This document shows positions 16,537 to 24,649 of a stretch of DNA of 64,000 nucleotides, piece after piece. The notes under the pieces were generated by a model. That model was not told the DNA's origin. It made no database searches and worked only from the letters and a program-made list of their open reading frames with translations. Positions within the stretch are counted from its first letter, which is position 1; each line of letters starts with the position of its first letter. Source of the stretch: Ferrovibrio sp965278975. Lineage in GTDB: Bacteria; Pseudomonadota; Alphaproteobacteria; Ferrovibrionales; Ferrovibrionaceae. The DNA is taken from contig NZ_OZ257126.1 of NCBI RefSeq assembly GCF_965278975.1, positions 62,001-126,000 on the forward strand, read 5' to 3'. The position numbers and the translations under genes are program-made.

Positions 16537-17888
16537 GCCGCACGCCTCTCCTGGCTTAAAGGTTTGAGGAAATCCCGCATATCGGCGCAAGCCTCGATAG
16601 TGCCGCAGGCCTGCATCAGCCGCGCCGCCTGTGCCGCACCCAGCGTCGCTGCCGCCACGGCATCAGCCCGCGCCAGCACCTGGGCTGGACCGAAGACCGG
16701 AATGTCATCCACGCTGGCCCCGATCCGCCGGCCATCATCCAGCGTGATATCGACACGCGCCGATTGCCGCGCCGGAAATGCCGCCGTCATCGCCGCATCC
16801 TCATGCAGCGTCATCACGCCACAGAGCCGCTGGATTGCCGTATCGTCTATCGCCAGATAATTGGCATCCGCCAGCGTGCCACGCACCAGCACAGCAGCCA
16901 CACTATGCTGCAGGCTCATGCGCGCCGCCTGGATATCGGCCAGCGGCCCTGGATTGTCGCAACCGGGAAAGCGCAAGGCGGTGTGGAAACTGGTGACGGA
17001 CACGGCACGGATGCGGGCTGCATCCACAGTATTTTCCGTGACCAGCTTCAACGCGGCATAGGCCGAAGCCTGCACAAAGACGCAGGCCGGCACCGGCTTG
17101 AAGTCGATGGCCTCGATTTCCCAGGTTGGCTCCCGGCGGCTGAGCAACTCTTCCACCCGCTCGCGGCCACCGAAGGCCATCAGCAAGCCGCCCTCGCCTT
17201 CAAGAATGGCTTCTGAAGCCGTGCAGCCGGCTTCCGCCAACAAGGCAGCATGCACCACAGCGCGAGCTGCCTGGGCGGCATGGTAGATCAGGTCCAGCCC
17301 GCCGCTATGCGCCCATTGCATCAGGCCGCCTGCTGCATTGGCTGCCAGCGCCACCGCCTGGATGGCACGGTCCGTATCCAGTTTCAGCAGATGCGCGGCG
17401 GCAATCGCGCCGCCCACACTGCCGATCACCGGCGTGGTGCGGAACCGCTTGCGGAAATCGTCATCGACCATGATGCGGCCAAGCCGGCCCATCGCCTGAT
17501 AGCCGGCCAGGGCGGCATCAAGTAGGTCGGCGCCGCTTGATCCGCGCTGCGCCGCCAAGGCCAGCAGCACCGGAAACAGCACGGCGCCGGGATGCGAGTT
17601 GGTTGGCGGATGGGTGTCGGTACGCGAGGAAGATGACGCCAGCACCGCATTGGCGAAAGCCGCTTCCGCAGGCGCCAGCACAAACCCCTGCCCCAGCACC
17701 GGACTGCCATTGCCCACCGGCCAGGGGCTGAGTGCCGCCAGCGTCTGCCGGGCCCAGGGCATGGCAGCACCGGCCAGCACGCAGCCGACATGATCGGCCA
17801 GGCAGAGTTTCAGTTTGTCCAGCAGCGCCGGATCATGCCGCGCCGAGATCGCCAGCGATTGCGCGACGAACCGGCGCGTCAGGCTCAT
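16533..17888 (-). CDS. MmgE/PrpD-family protein (2-methylcitrate dehydratase-like)
   Basis: A 451-residue member of the MmgE/PrpD family, recognisable from the long helical N-terminal domain with SRTDTHPPTNSHPGAVLFP around residue 87 and the GSVGGAIAAAHLLKL segment. Known members include 2-methylcitrate dehydratase (PrpD), cis-aconitate decarboxylase and iminodisuccinate epimerase, all acting on di- or tricarboxylic acids. Its start overlaps the stop of the upstream dioxygenase by one base (TGATG) and its stop overlaps the downstream aldolase start. In this operon it could dehydrate or isomerise the acid handled by the LeuCD-like hydratase; that is inference. Confidence 0.88.
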   Translation of the reverse strand: MSLTRRFVAQSLAISARHDPALLDKLKLCLADHVGCVLAGAAMPWARQTLAALSPWPVGNGSPVLGQGFVLAPAEAAFANAVLASSSSRTDTHPPTNSHPGAVLFPVLLALAAQRGSSGADLLDAALAGYQAMGRLGRIMVDDDFRKRFRTTPVIGSVGGAIAAAHLLKLDTDRAIQAVALAANAAGGLMQWAHSGGLDLIYHAAQAARAVVHAALLAEAGCTASEAILEGEGGLLMAFGGRERVEELLSRREPTWEIEAIDFKPVPACVFVQASAYAALKLVTENTVDAARIRAVSVTSFHTALRFPGCDNPGPLADIQAARMSLQHSVAAVLVRGTLADANYLAIDDTAIQRLCGVMTLHEDAAMTAAFPARQSARVDITLDDGRRIGASVDDIPVFGPAQVLARADAVAAATLGAAQAARLMQACGTIEACADMRDFLKPLSQERRAA

Positions 17889-18739
17889 CAGGCGGCGTTG
17901 CTCTGCACGATATAGCCGGAAGCCTCGCCGAGCAGCGTCGTACGATAGAGCTTGCGCGGCACGTTGATGTCGTAATCGTCCAGCGCCAGATGCATGGCGC
18001 AGCGATTGTCCCAGGCGATCATGTCATGCACCTGCCAGCGATGGCGGTAGGTGAATTCCGGCCGCACCGAATGGCGGAACAGGTATTCCAGGATCGGGCG
18101 CGCTTCTTCATCGGACATGCCGACGATGCCGGTGGTGGTCATCTCGCTGACATAGAGCGCCTTGCGGCCGGTTTCGGGATGCACCCGCACCACCGGCTGC
18201 GCCACCGGCGGATTGCGCTTGCGCACTTCCGAAAGGTCGCGGCCCTGGGAGGCCTTGGCCACCGTCATGTCGTGAATACCCCAGAGATCATCGATGATCT
18301 CCTTCATCTTTTCCGACAGCGTGTCGTAAGCCAGATACATGTTGGCGAACATGGTGTCGCCGCCAACCGGCGGAATCACCTCGCAGCGCAGCAGCGAAGC
18401 CCGCGCCGGGCGCAGCGTGGTGGAAAGATCGGAATGCCACTGGCGGCCCACCGGCTGCTTGCGGCCATCAATCTCCTGGTTGGTCACCGGCAGGATCTCG
18501 TGATACTGCGGATCGCGGAATTTCGGGATCGCATCATGGTCGTCCAGATCGCCGAAGCGGCGGCTGAATTCGATATGCTGCTCATGGGTCAGTTGCTGGC
18601 CACGGAACAGCAGGATCAGATGATCGCGCCAGGCCTGCTTGATCGCCTCCATATCGGCATCGCTCACCCGCCGGGTAAGATCGACACCGGCAATCTCCGC
18701 GCCGATACCAGCCGCCAGCCGCTTGATCTCTATTGCCAT
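17888..18739 (-). CDS. TauD/TfdA-family Fe(II)/2-oxoglutarate-dependent dioxygenase, copy 1
   Basis: ATG 18739 is preceded by GGGAGAAAAAC and gives 283 residues. The iron facial triad is complete: His102 and Asp104 in QWHSD and the distal His250 in the AMHLALDDYD segment, with Arg266 placed to bind 2-oxoglutarate. Known relatives hydroxylate taurine, alkyl sulfates, 2,4-D or related acids, leading to release of a side group. A diverged paralogue lies directly upstream 11 bases away, so this organism encodes two oxygenases in one operon. The substrate is not deducible. Confidence 0.9.
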   Translation of the reverse strand: MAIEIKRLAAGIGAEIAGVDLTRRVSDADMEAIKQAWRDHLILLFRGQQLTHEQHIEFSRRFGDLDDHDAIPKFRDPQYHEILPVTNQEIDGRKQPVGRQWHSDLSTTLRPARASLLRCEVIPPVGGDTMFANMYLAYDTLSEKMKEIIDDLWGIHDMTVAKASQGRDLSEVRKRNPPVAQPVVRVHPETGRKALYVSEMTTTGIVGMSDEEARPILEYLFRHSVRPEFTYRHRWQVHDMIAWDNRCAMHLALDDYDINVPRKLYRTTLLGEASGYIVQSNAA

Positions 18740-18750
18740 GTTTTTCTCCC

Positions 18751-19608
18751 TTACTCCGCTGCTTCCTGAAGCAACCGGCCACAATCCTCACCCATCATCG
18801 ATGTACGCAGCAATTCGCGTGGCTCGCCGATGGCATAATCCGCCAACGCCATGTGGATGGTGGCGCGGTTGTCCCACATCAGCACATCATCCACCCGCCA
18901 GCGCTGGCGCATGGTGAAGGGTTCCTGCACCGAATGATCGAACAGGAAACGCAGCAGACCGCTGCTTTCCTCCTCGCTCATGCCAACGAAGCGTGGGCAC
19001 ATCCATTCGCTGATATACAATGCCTTGCGGCCGGTCTCCGGGTGTACCCGCACCGCCGGCTGCGCCACCGGCGGATTGCGCCGCCGCGCACCCTCGCGCG
19101 CCTCATGGCTGGCATTGCGCAAGGAACGGCCATTGCTCAGGTCATGCACCACTTCCAGCTTCTCAAGCATCCGCTGCATCGCCGGCGAGAGTTCGTCATA
19201 AGCCATGTACATATTGGCGAACAGTGTGTCGCCGCCAACGCTCGGCAGCTTGCGGCAATACAGGCAGGAACCAAGCGAGGGCCGCGTGGTGTAGGAGAGA
19301 TCGGAATGCCATTGCTGGCCGAACACGATGCGGCGGCCGCCCACTTCGCTGGCCTTCACCACCAGCAACTCGGTGTGATCCGGGTGGCGCAGTTCCGGCT
19401 GGTAGCTCTCATGGGTTTCAAGCGGCGCGAAAGCGGCGCTGAAATCGATCAGTTGTTGCGGCGTCAGGGTCTGGCCGCGAAACAGCAGCACCAGATACTT
19501 CAACCAAGCCTGGCGCAACTCCCCAAGCGTGGCGGTATCCAGCGGCTGTGCCAGATCAATGCCCACGATTTCGGCCCCGAGGCCGGCCGCGATTGGTTTT
19601 ATGTGCAT
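18751..19608 (-). CDS. TauD/TfdA-family Fe(II)/2-oxoglutarate-dependent dioxygenase, copy 2
   Basis: A 285-residue paralogue of the neighbouring dioxygenase. The iron ligands are His101, Asp103 (QWHSD) and His252 (TIHMALADY), and the 2-oxoglutarate arginine follows in ELLRTSMMG. The two copies keep the same architecture but differ through most of the sequence, including the substrate-facing region before residue 95, suggesting an older duplication with distinct substrates or stereochemistry. It lies between the Grx-DinB gene and copy 1 in the minus-strand operon. Confidence 0.9.
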   Translation of the reverse strand: MHIKPIAAGLGAEIVGIDLAQPLDTATLGELRQAWLKYLVLLFRGQTLTPQQLIDFSAAFAPLETHESYQPELRHPDHTELLVVKASEVGGRRIVFGQQWHSDLSYTTRPSLGSCLYCRKLPSVGGDTLFANMYMAYDELSPAMQRMLEKLEVVHDLSNGRSLRNASHEAREGARRRNPPVAQPAVRVHPETGRKALYISEWMCPRFVGMSEEESSGLLRFLFDHSVQEPFTMRQRWRVDDVLMWDNRATIHMALADYAIGEPRELLRTSMMGEDCGRLLQEAAE

Positions 19609-19638
19609 GATTCCCGCCCTAGTCAGTCACTTCAGCGC

Positions 19639-20418
19639 CTAGTCCGTGTCCCAGGCCTTTTCCGGCAGCGGCAATCCGGCCAGGTCGGCCTGGGTCAATG
19701 GCTGGTCCGGTGTGATGCCGAAACTTTCCACCATCACGATCAGTTGCCGCGTGTGCTGCGCCGAATGCCAGGTGGTACGTTCCAGCACTTCATGCAGGGT
19801 CTGTTCGCCGTAATAGGTCGGCACCATGACGCTGAAATCGCGGCCGCTATTCTCCTGCCACCACGCCGCCAAGCGGGCGCGGATGCCATCGCCATAGCCG
19901 ACCACGTCATCGCCCGGCTTCACCTCGTAGGTACCGCGCATGGTCATCTCATAGGTCAGTTCACAGGGCGTTTCGACCGCTTCGAGATAGGCTTCGGCGA
20001 TGCGGAAGACATGATGCCCGATGCCGCGTGGCGGCGCCCAGCTATTGCGGAACGGGCCGTCGAGCTGTTCCGCCGACATCTGCCGCATGTAGCGTGCGGC
20101 GGCGGCCAGCACGATATCGGCGCGGCGGATCAACTCCGCTGGCGCCAGCTTCTGCTCGGCTTCGCCATCCAGGCCAAGGAAAGCCTTCAGGTCTTCCAGC
20201 GACTGGGCATAGATGAAGCGGTCGCCGCGCGCCACGATCGGCACGCTGCTGGCGCCGATGGCCTGCAGCTTGGCCATGCCTTGCGGATCGGTGCGCACAT
20301 TGACCGATTCAAACGGGATGCCCTGGCGCTTGAGATACTCCTTGGTGCGCAGGCAGCTGGTGCAGCCCGGCGCCCAGAAAACCTGATACGGTGCTTCGGT
20401 GACGGCGGCGGTCTGCAT
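19639..20418 (-). CDS. Glutaredoxin-DinB fusion protein
   Basis: A 259-residue two-domain protein. Residues 10-85 are a glutaredoxin-like fold with the dithiol site CTSC (Cys19, Cys22), and cis-proline segment SSVPIVARGD. Residues 95-240 resemble a DinB four-helix bundle with a likely metal triad: His135 or His136, and the HxxxH pair His218 and His222. DinB-fold enzymes include thiol-dependent isomerases and S-transferases (for example mycothiol-dependent maleylpyruvate isomerase), so a glutathione-dependent isomerisation or transfer step is plausible. It sits between the ABC permease and the dioxygenases. The biochemical role is unknown. Confidence 0.8.
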   Translation of the reverse strand: MQTAAVTEAPYQVFWAPGCTSCLRTKEYLKRQGIPFESVNVRTDPQGMAKLQAIGASSVPIVARGDRFIYAQSLEDLKAFLGLDGEAEQKLAPAELIRRADIVLAAAARYMRQMSAEQLDGPFRNSWAPPRGIGHHVFRIAEAYLEAVETPCELTYEMTMRGTYEVKPGDDVVGYGDGIRARLAAWWQENSGRDFSVMVPTYYGEQTLHEVLERTTWHSAQHTRQLIVMVESFGITPDQPLTQADLAGLPLPEKAWDTD

Positions 20419-20431
20419 GAGGCTTACTCCC

Positions 20432-21226
20432 TTAGACGTTTGGTGTCTGCGTGCTGTCGGCCCAGAACAGCAGGCGGCGCTGCAGCCAATGCATGATCAG
20501 ATGCAGACTGACGCCCATGGCCGAAAGGCAGGCCAGGGCTGCGAAAACACCCGCTGTATCGAGGTTGAAATTCTTCTGCACGATCAGGTTGCCGAGGCCG
20601 TGCTTGGAACCGACGAATTCGCCGACGATGGCGCCGAGAATGGCGAAGATCACCGCGACATTGAGGCCGGCGAAGATCATCGGCGCGGCACTCGGTAGCC
20701 GCACCATGCGGAAAATCTGCCAGGGCGTGGCGTTCAGCGAGCGCATCAGGTCAATGCGCTGCTGATCGGTGGAGCGTAGGCCGGCGATTACGTTCACCAG
20801 AATCGGGAAGAACGCCACCGTGGCGGCGATGATGATCTTGGAGGCGATGCCAAAACCGAACCAGATGATGAAAAGCGGTGCGATCGCCACCTTCGGCGTG
20901 GTCTGGATGGTGATCAGATACGGATAGAGCGTCTTTTCCACCGTGCGCGATTGCGCGATCAGCGTACCCAGCGCCAGGCCAAGCATGGTGGCGATGGCGA
21001 AACCGGCCATCGCTTCGCCCAGTGTGGTCAGGCTGTTGCTGATATAGGTGCCGTCCTTCAGGCCATTGATCAGCGCCTTGACGATGGCCGAGGGCGCCGG
21101 AACGATGTATTCCGCCACCTTGCCCCAATGGATGCCCAGTTCCCAGCTGCCCACCACCAGGACGAAAACACCCGGAACCAGATAGCGCTCGGGCCGCTTC
21201 TGCGGCTGTTCAGTCATGTCGCTCAT
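20432..21226 (-). CDS. ABC transporter permease of the NitT/TauT (SsuC/TauC) type
   Basis: A 264-residue inner-membrane permease with about six helices and the EAA-type coupling loop near residue 170 (LMRSLNATPWQIFRMVRLPS). It belongs to the nitrate/sulfonate/bicarbonate import family, which also carries aromatic acids, phthalate and pyrimidine precursors. Its start overlaps the stop of the ATPase gene by 4 bp, and a matching binding protein is encoded five genes upstream in the same operon at 24650-25711. Confidence 0.9.
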   Translation of the reverse strand: MSDMTEQPQKRPERYLVPGVFVLVVGSWELGIHWGKVAEYIVPAPSAIVKALINGLKDGTYISNSLTTLGEAMAGFAIATMLGLALGTLIAQSRTVEKTLYPYLITIQTTPKVAIAPLFIIWFGFGIASKIIIAATVAFFPILVNVIAGLRSTDQQRIDLMRSLNATPWQIFRMVRLPSAAPMIFAGLNVAVIFAILGAIVGEFVGSKHGLGNLIVQKNFNLDTAGVFAALACLSAMGVSLHLIMHWLQRRLLFWADSTQTPNV

Positions 21227-21987
21227 TCGATGCCTCCGCGCGCGTTGAATTGCTGCCGGATACGCTTGGTATGGATACCGAAACGCTCGGTGGTCATGAT
21301 GTCGAGGTCGCGATCCTCGGGCAGATTGGTTTCGACCAGATCGGCGATGGTGCCGGGGCGCTGCGACATCACCACCACGCGGCCCCCAAGGAAAACGGCT
21401 TCCGGGATCGAGTGGGTGACGAACAGGATGGTCTTGCGCGATTCCCGCCAGATGCGCAGCAATTCGAGATTCATCGTTTCGCGCGTCATGGCATCCAGCG
21501 CACCAAAAGGCTCATCCATCAGCAGCAGGGCCGGATCGTGCAACAGGGCGCGAGCGATGGCGACGCGCTGCTGCATGCCGCCAGAAAGCTCGTTCGGATA
21601 CTTGCCCGCGAAACCGGCGAGATCGACCATAGCCAGCAGCTCATGGCCGCGCTTCTCCGCCGCCTTCATATCGAGACCCAACACTTCCGCCGGCAGCAGC
21701 ACATTCTGCAGCACAGTCTTCCACGGCAGCAGCACCGGACTCTGGAACACCACGCCGATATCCTTCTGCGGCCCGTTCATCGGCCGGCCACGGAAGGTGA
21801 TATCGCCGCTCGAACGGTTCATCAGGCCAGCCAGCAATTTAAGCAAGGTAGATTTGCCGCAGCCCGACGGGCCGACGATGCAGATCAGCTCGCCTTCACG
21901 GATATCGAGGGAAAGCGGCCCCAGCGCGCCGATACGCTCGCCGGAATGGGTCGCGTAGACCTTGGTTACATCGCGGATACTGATCAT
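21223..21987 (-). CDS. ABC transporter ATP-binding protein of the NitT/TauT (SsuB/TauB) type
   Basis: A 254-residue ATPase with Walker A GPSGCGKST near residue 40, the LSGGMQQRVAIARAL signature near residue 138, Walker B LLLMDEPFGALDA and the switch histidine in FVTHS. The DEPFGALD form is typical of TauB/SsuB importers. It forms a transporter with the permease downstream and the binding protein at 24650-25711. The start overlaps the LeuD-like stop by 4 bp. Confidence 0.92.
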   Translation of the reverse strand: MISIRDVTKVYATHSGERIGALGPLSLDIREGELICIVGPSGCGKSTLLKLLAGLMNRSSGDITFRGRPMNGPQKDIGVVFQSPVLLPWKTVLQNVLLPAEVLGLDMKAAEKRGHELLAMVDLAGFAGKYPNELSGGMQQRVAIARALLHDPALLLMDEPFGALDAMTRETMNLELLRIWRESRKTILFVTHSIPEAVFLGGRVVVMSQRPGTIADLVETNLPEDRDLDIMTTERFGIHTKRIRQQFNARGGIE

Positions 21988-22493
21988 GCCGGCTGCTCTT
22001 TCACCAAACGCTGCACATAATTGAGTCCGCCGCCGGAAGCGACGATGTCCTGCAGGAACGGGGCAAGCGGCTCCACTGCAAAGTCGCGGCCCGTGGTCGC
22101 GTTGCGCAGCTTGCCCTGGCTGTAGTTGATTTCCAGGCGGTCGCCGTCGTTGACGCCGCCATAGAGCACATCATCGGCAGTCAGCATCGGGATGCCCATG
22201 AACACCGCAAGGCGGAAGCCGCCGCGCGGCATCGAGCGCGCAATCAGCCCCAGGCCCATCGCCTGCATCGCCAGGAACGGATGGCTGTGCACGCTGCCAT
22301 GGGCGAAATTGCGCCCTGCCACGATGCAATCGCCCGGCTGCACTTCGCGCACCAGTTCGGGCCGCAATTCCTCCAGCAGATGCTGGCGCAGAATCTGCGG
22401 ATCGAATTCGAAGGCAAGATGCGAGCCGATCAACTGGTCGCTCGACACTTCGTCGGGCAATTTCCAGCAGCGTCCGCTACGGATGATGCTCAT
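21984..22493 (-). CDS. Aconitase/LeuD-family small subunit with altered substrate-binding loop
   Basis: A 169-residue protein of the short, swivel-domain type used by archaeal isopropylmalate isomerases, homoaconitase and dimethylmaleate hydratase. Normal family members have FGCGSSREHA in the substrate loop, where the arginine and second serine contact substrate carboxylate. Here the aligned residues 63-72 read FAHGSVHSHP: the first serine and last histidine remain, but Ser-Arg-Glu is changed to Val-His-Ser. The N-terminal GDDIDTD motif is also weak (PDEVSSD). I infer a substrate other than isopropylmalate. It overlaps the large-subunit stop by 4 bp. Confidence 0.82.
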   Translation of the reverse strand: MSIIRSGRCWKLPDEVSSDQLIGSHLAFEFDPQILRQHLLEELRPELVREVQPGDCIVAGRNFAHGSVHSHPFLAMQAMGLGLIARSMPRGGFRLAVFMGIPMLTADDVLYGGVNDGDRLEINYSQGKLRNATTGRDFAVEPLAPFLQDIVASGGGLNYVQRLVKEQPA

Positions 22494-23764
22494 CGCACGC
22501 CTCCTTCACGCCCAAACGCGGCACGCGGATCGGCGATATGCCCAGCCACCGCAGATGCCGCCACCGTGAGCGCGCTGCCCAGGTAGATGAATGCTTCCTT
22601 GCTGCCCATGCGGCCAGGATCGTTGCGCGTGCTGGTGGAGATGCGCGCTTCGCCCGGCGCCAGTTGCGCCAGGCCGCCAAAACAGGGACCGCAGGTCGGC
22701 GGTGCCACTTGCGCACCGGCCTCCAGGAGCGTGTCCAGCAGACCCTCCGTCATCGCCTGGCGATAGACATTGCGTGTGGCCGGGATCACCAGCATCTGTA
22801 CGCCGGCATGGACTTTGCGGGATTTGAGGAAATCCGCGACGATGCGCAATTCGGCGATGCTGCCGGAAACGCAGGAGCCGATATAGGCATGCTGGATCGG
22901 CACCGGGCCGAGTTCGGTAACAGTCTGCACATCCAGCGGCGACGGCGGCACCGAAACCTGGGGTTCCAACTGCGCCAGATCGATGCGGATTTCATCGGCG
23001 AAAACCGCATCGGCATCCGAAGTAACCGCCTCGGCATCGGCCATGCCGATGTCGCGCAGATATTGCAGCGCCACCTCATCCGCCGGCACCACGCCGGTAA
23101 CACCGCCCAGATCAACGCAAAGCCCACAGAGCGTCATGCGCTCGCGCACGCTGAGCGAAGCAATGCCGGGGCCGGTGAATTCGATCACCTTGTCATGGGC
23201 GCGCTCGGCGCCAAGCTGGCGGAATACCTGCAGGATGATATCGCGCGCGGCAAGGCCAGGGCTTAGGCGGCCTTCCAGCACCACGCGCACGCTGGCCGGC
23301 ACCGGCAGCCAGATACGGCCCAAAGCCAGGATCATGGTGAGTTCAAAGCCGAACGGCATCGAGAGTGCGCCAACACCGCCCAGGCCCGGAGCATGGGAAT
23401 CGGCACCGGCGCAGAACATGCCCGGGCGCACCAGGCCCTGCTCCACCACCAGCGGATGGGTGATGCCATCGCCATCGAAGAAATGCCCGACCTTGAATTC
23501 TTCCGCCAAGCGGCGCGTAAGCCGGTTGCGCTCGGCGCCATCGCGGCTATGCACCGGCACTTCATGGTCGATGGCGACAACGACGCGCTCCGGGTAGCGG
23601 AAGCTATGCACGCCGATGCTGTCGAGCCGCTTCACATAGGCCGGAAACGACACTTCAGGCGTGGTGACGAGATCCGGATCGGCCCAGATCACTTCGCCCA
23701 CATCCACCTGTTCGCGCCCTGAGGCGCGGGCCAGGATTTTCTGTGCCGCGGTTGCGCCAGCCAT
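22490..23764 (-). CDS. Aconitase/LeuC-family large subunit (hydro-lyase, [4Fe-4S])
   Basis: A 424-residue large subunit, shorter than proteobacterial leucine-pathway LeuC (about 466) and matching the short homoaconitase/dimethylmaleate hydratase length. The iron-sulfur ligands are visible in IGSCVSGS near residue 298 and CGPCFGG near residue 358, and the DSH metal-domain segment is GADSHAPGLGGVGA. Its start overlaps the upstream lyase stop by one base (TGATG), and the small subunit overlaps its 3' end. Set between a lyase and a transporter, it likely catalyses hydration or isomerisation in a catabolic route rather than leucine synthesis. Confidence 0.9.
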   Translation of the reverse strand: MAGATAAQKILARASGREQVDVGEVIWADPDLVTTPEVSFPAYVKRLDSIGVHSFRYPERVVVAIDHEVPVHSRDGAERNRLTRRLAEEFKVGHFFDGDGITHPLVVEQGLVRPGMFCAGADSHAPGLGGVGALSMPFGFELTMILALGRIWLPVPASVRVVLEGRLSPGLAARDIILQVFRQLGAERAHDKVIEFTGPGIASLSVRERMTLCGLCVDLGGVTGVVPADEVALQYLRDIGMADAEAVTSDADAVFADEIRIDLAQLEPQVSVPPSPLDVQTVTELGPVPIQHAYIGSCVSGSIAELRIVADFLKSRKVHAGVQMLVIPATRNVYRQAMTEGLLDTLLEAGAQVAPPTCGPCFGGLAQLAPGEARISTSTRNDPGRMGSKEAFIYLGSALTVAASAVAGHIADPRAAFGREGGVR

Positions 23765-24648
23765 CAGGTCCCCGCCACCAATGCCGTTTCCTCCTCACCG
23801 GCCGCCGGCGTGCCCACCAGGGCGCCAATCTCGCGGAAGGGTGTCATGTTCGGAATATGCTGCGCCGTATTGCCGGTGGTGCGCAGATCACGCAGCACGG
23901 TGCGTTGCGCGGCCACGCTGGCCATGATCAGCGACAGCGGATAGAGCGAACCGGCAAAGCCGAATTCGCCGAGCTGTTTCGCATCGTACATCGGGCGCAC
24001 GGTCTCGGCAGCAACATAGAGTACTGGCTTCGACACGCTGGTAGCCACGGCACGAAGCTGCTCCGGGGTTTCCAGCGACGGCACCATGATGGCATCGGCG
24101 CCGGCCTCGGCCATGGCTTTGCAACGGCGGATGGTTTCATCCAGACCGGCCACGGTCACCGCATCGGTGCGGCCAACGATGACGAAATCCTCGCCGCGCC
24201 GCGCCCGCTTGGCGATGATGATGCGGGCGCACATCTCTTCCACCGGCACCAGTTCCTTGCCGGCGAGGGCGCCGCATTTCTTCGGCGTTTTCTGGTCTTC
24301 CAGATGCAGGCCACCGACACCGCCCTGCTCCAGGCGGCGCACGGTCTCGGCAATATTCAACGGCCCGCCATAGCCGGTATCGGCATCCACCAGCAGCGGC
24401 ACCGACACCGCCTCGGCAATCTGGATGGAACGCGCCACCACATCGGTCATGGTCAGGATGCCGAGATCGGGGCGGCCATAGCTGGCCGCCACCGAAAAGC
24501 CGGACATGTAGACCGCCTCGAAACCGGCATCCTCGATCAGCCTGGCGCCGAGAGCGTCATGGCAGCCGGGGATCAGTGCCATCGAGCGGGATTCCAGCAG
24601 CCGCTTCAAGCGGCTGCCGGCTGAACCGGATGCAGTGGCGCGGCTCAT
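23764..24648 (-). CDS. Isocitrate lyase / PEP mutase superfamily lyase (2-methylisocitrate or dimethylmalate lyase-like)
   Basis: A 294-residue TIM-barrel enzyme with the Mg-binding VDADTGYGG segment (Asp88, Asp90) and the catalytic-loop sequence KKCGA at residues 123-127. The cysteine is typical of lyases (isocitrate, methylisocitrate and 2,3-dimethylmalate lyases); PEP mutases and phosphonopyruvate hydrolases lack it. In the usual K(K/R)CGH the histidine is replaced here by alanine. Such enzymes cleave a substituted malate or isocitrate to two acids, one of them often pyruvate, succinate or glyoxylate. It directly precedes the LeuC-like gene, so hydration followed by cleavage is likely. Confidence 0.88.
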   Translation of the reverse strand: MSRATASGSAGSRLKRLLESRSMALIPGCHDALGARLIEDAGFEAVYMSGFSVAASYGRPDLGILTMTDVVARSIQIAEAVSVPLLVDADTGYGGPLNIAETVRRLEQGGVGGLHLEDQKTPKKCGALAGKELVPVEEMCARIIIAKRARRGEDFVIVGRTDAVTVAGLDETIRRCKAMAEAGADAIMVPSLETPEQLRAVATSVSKPVLYVAAETVRPMYDAKQLGEFGFAGSLYPLSLIMASVAAQRTVLRDLRTTGNTAQHIPNMTPFREIGALVGTPAAGEEETALVAGT

Positions 24649-24649
24649 C

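Noticed and set aside
21984..23764. LeuCD for leucine biosynthesis
   Set aside because: The short subunits, altered substrate loop and catabolic neighbours argue against isopropylmalate as substrate; no leuB or leuA is near.
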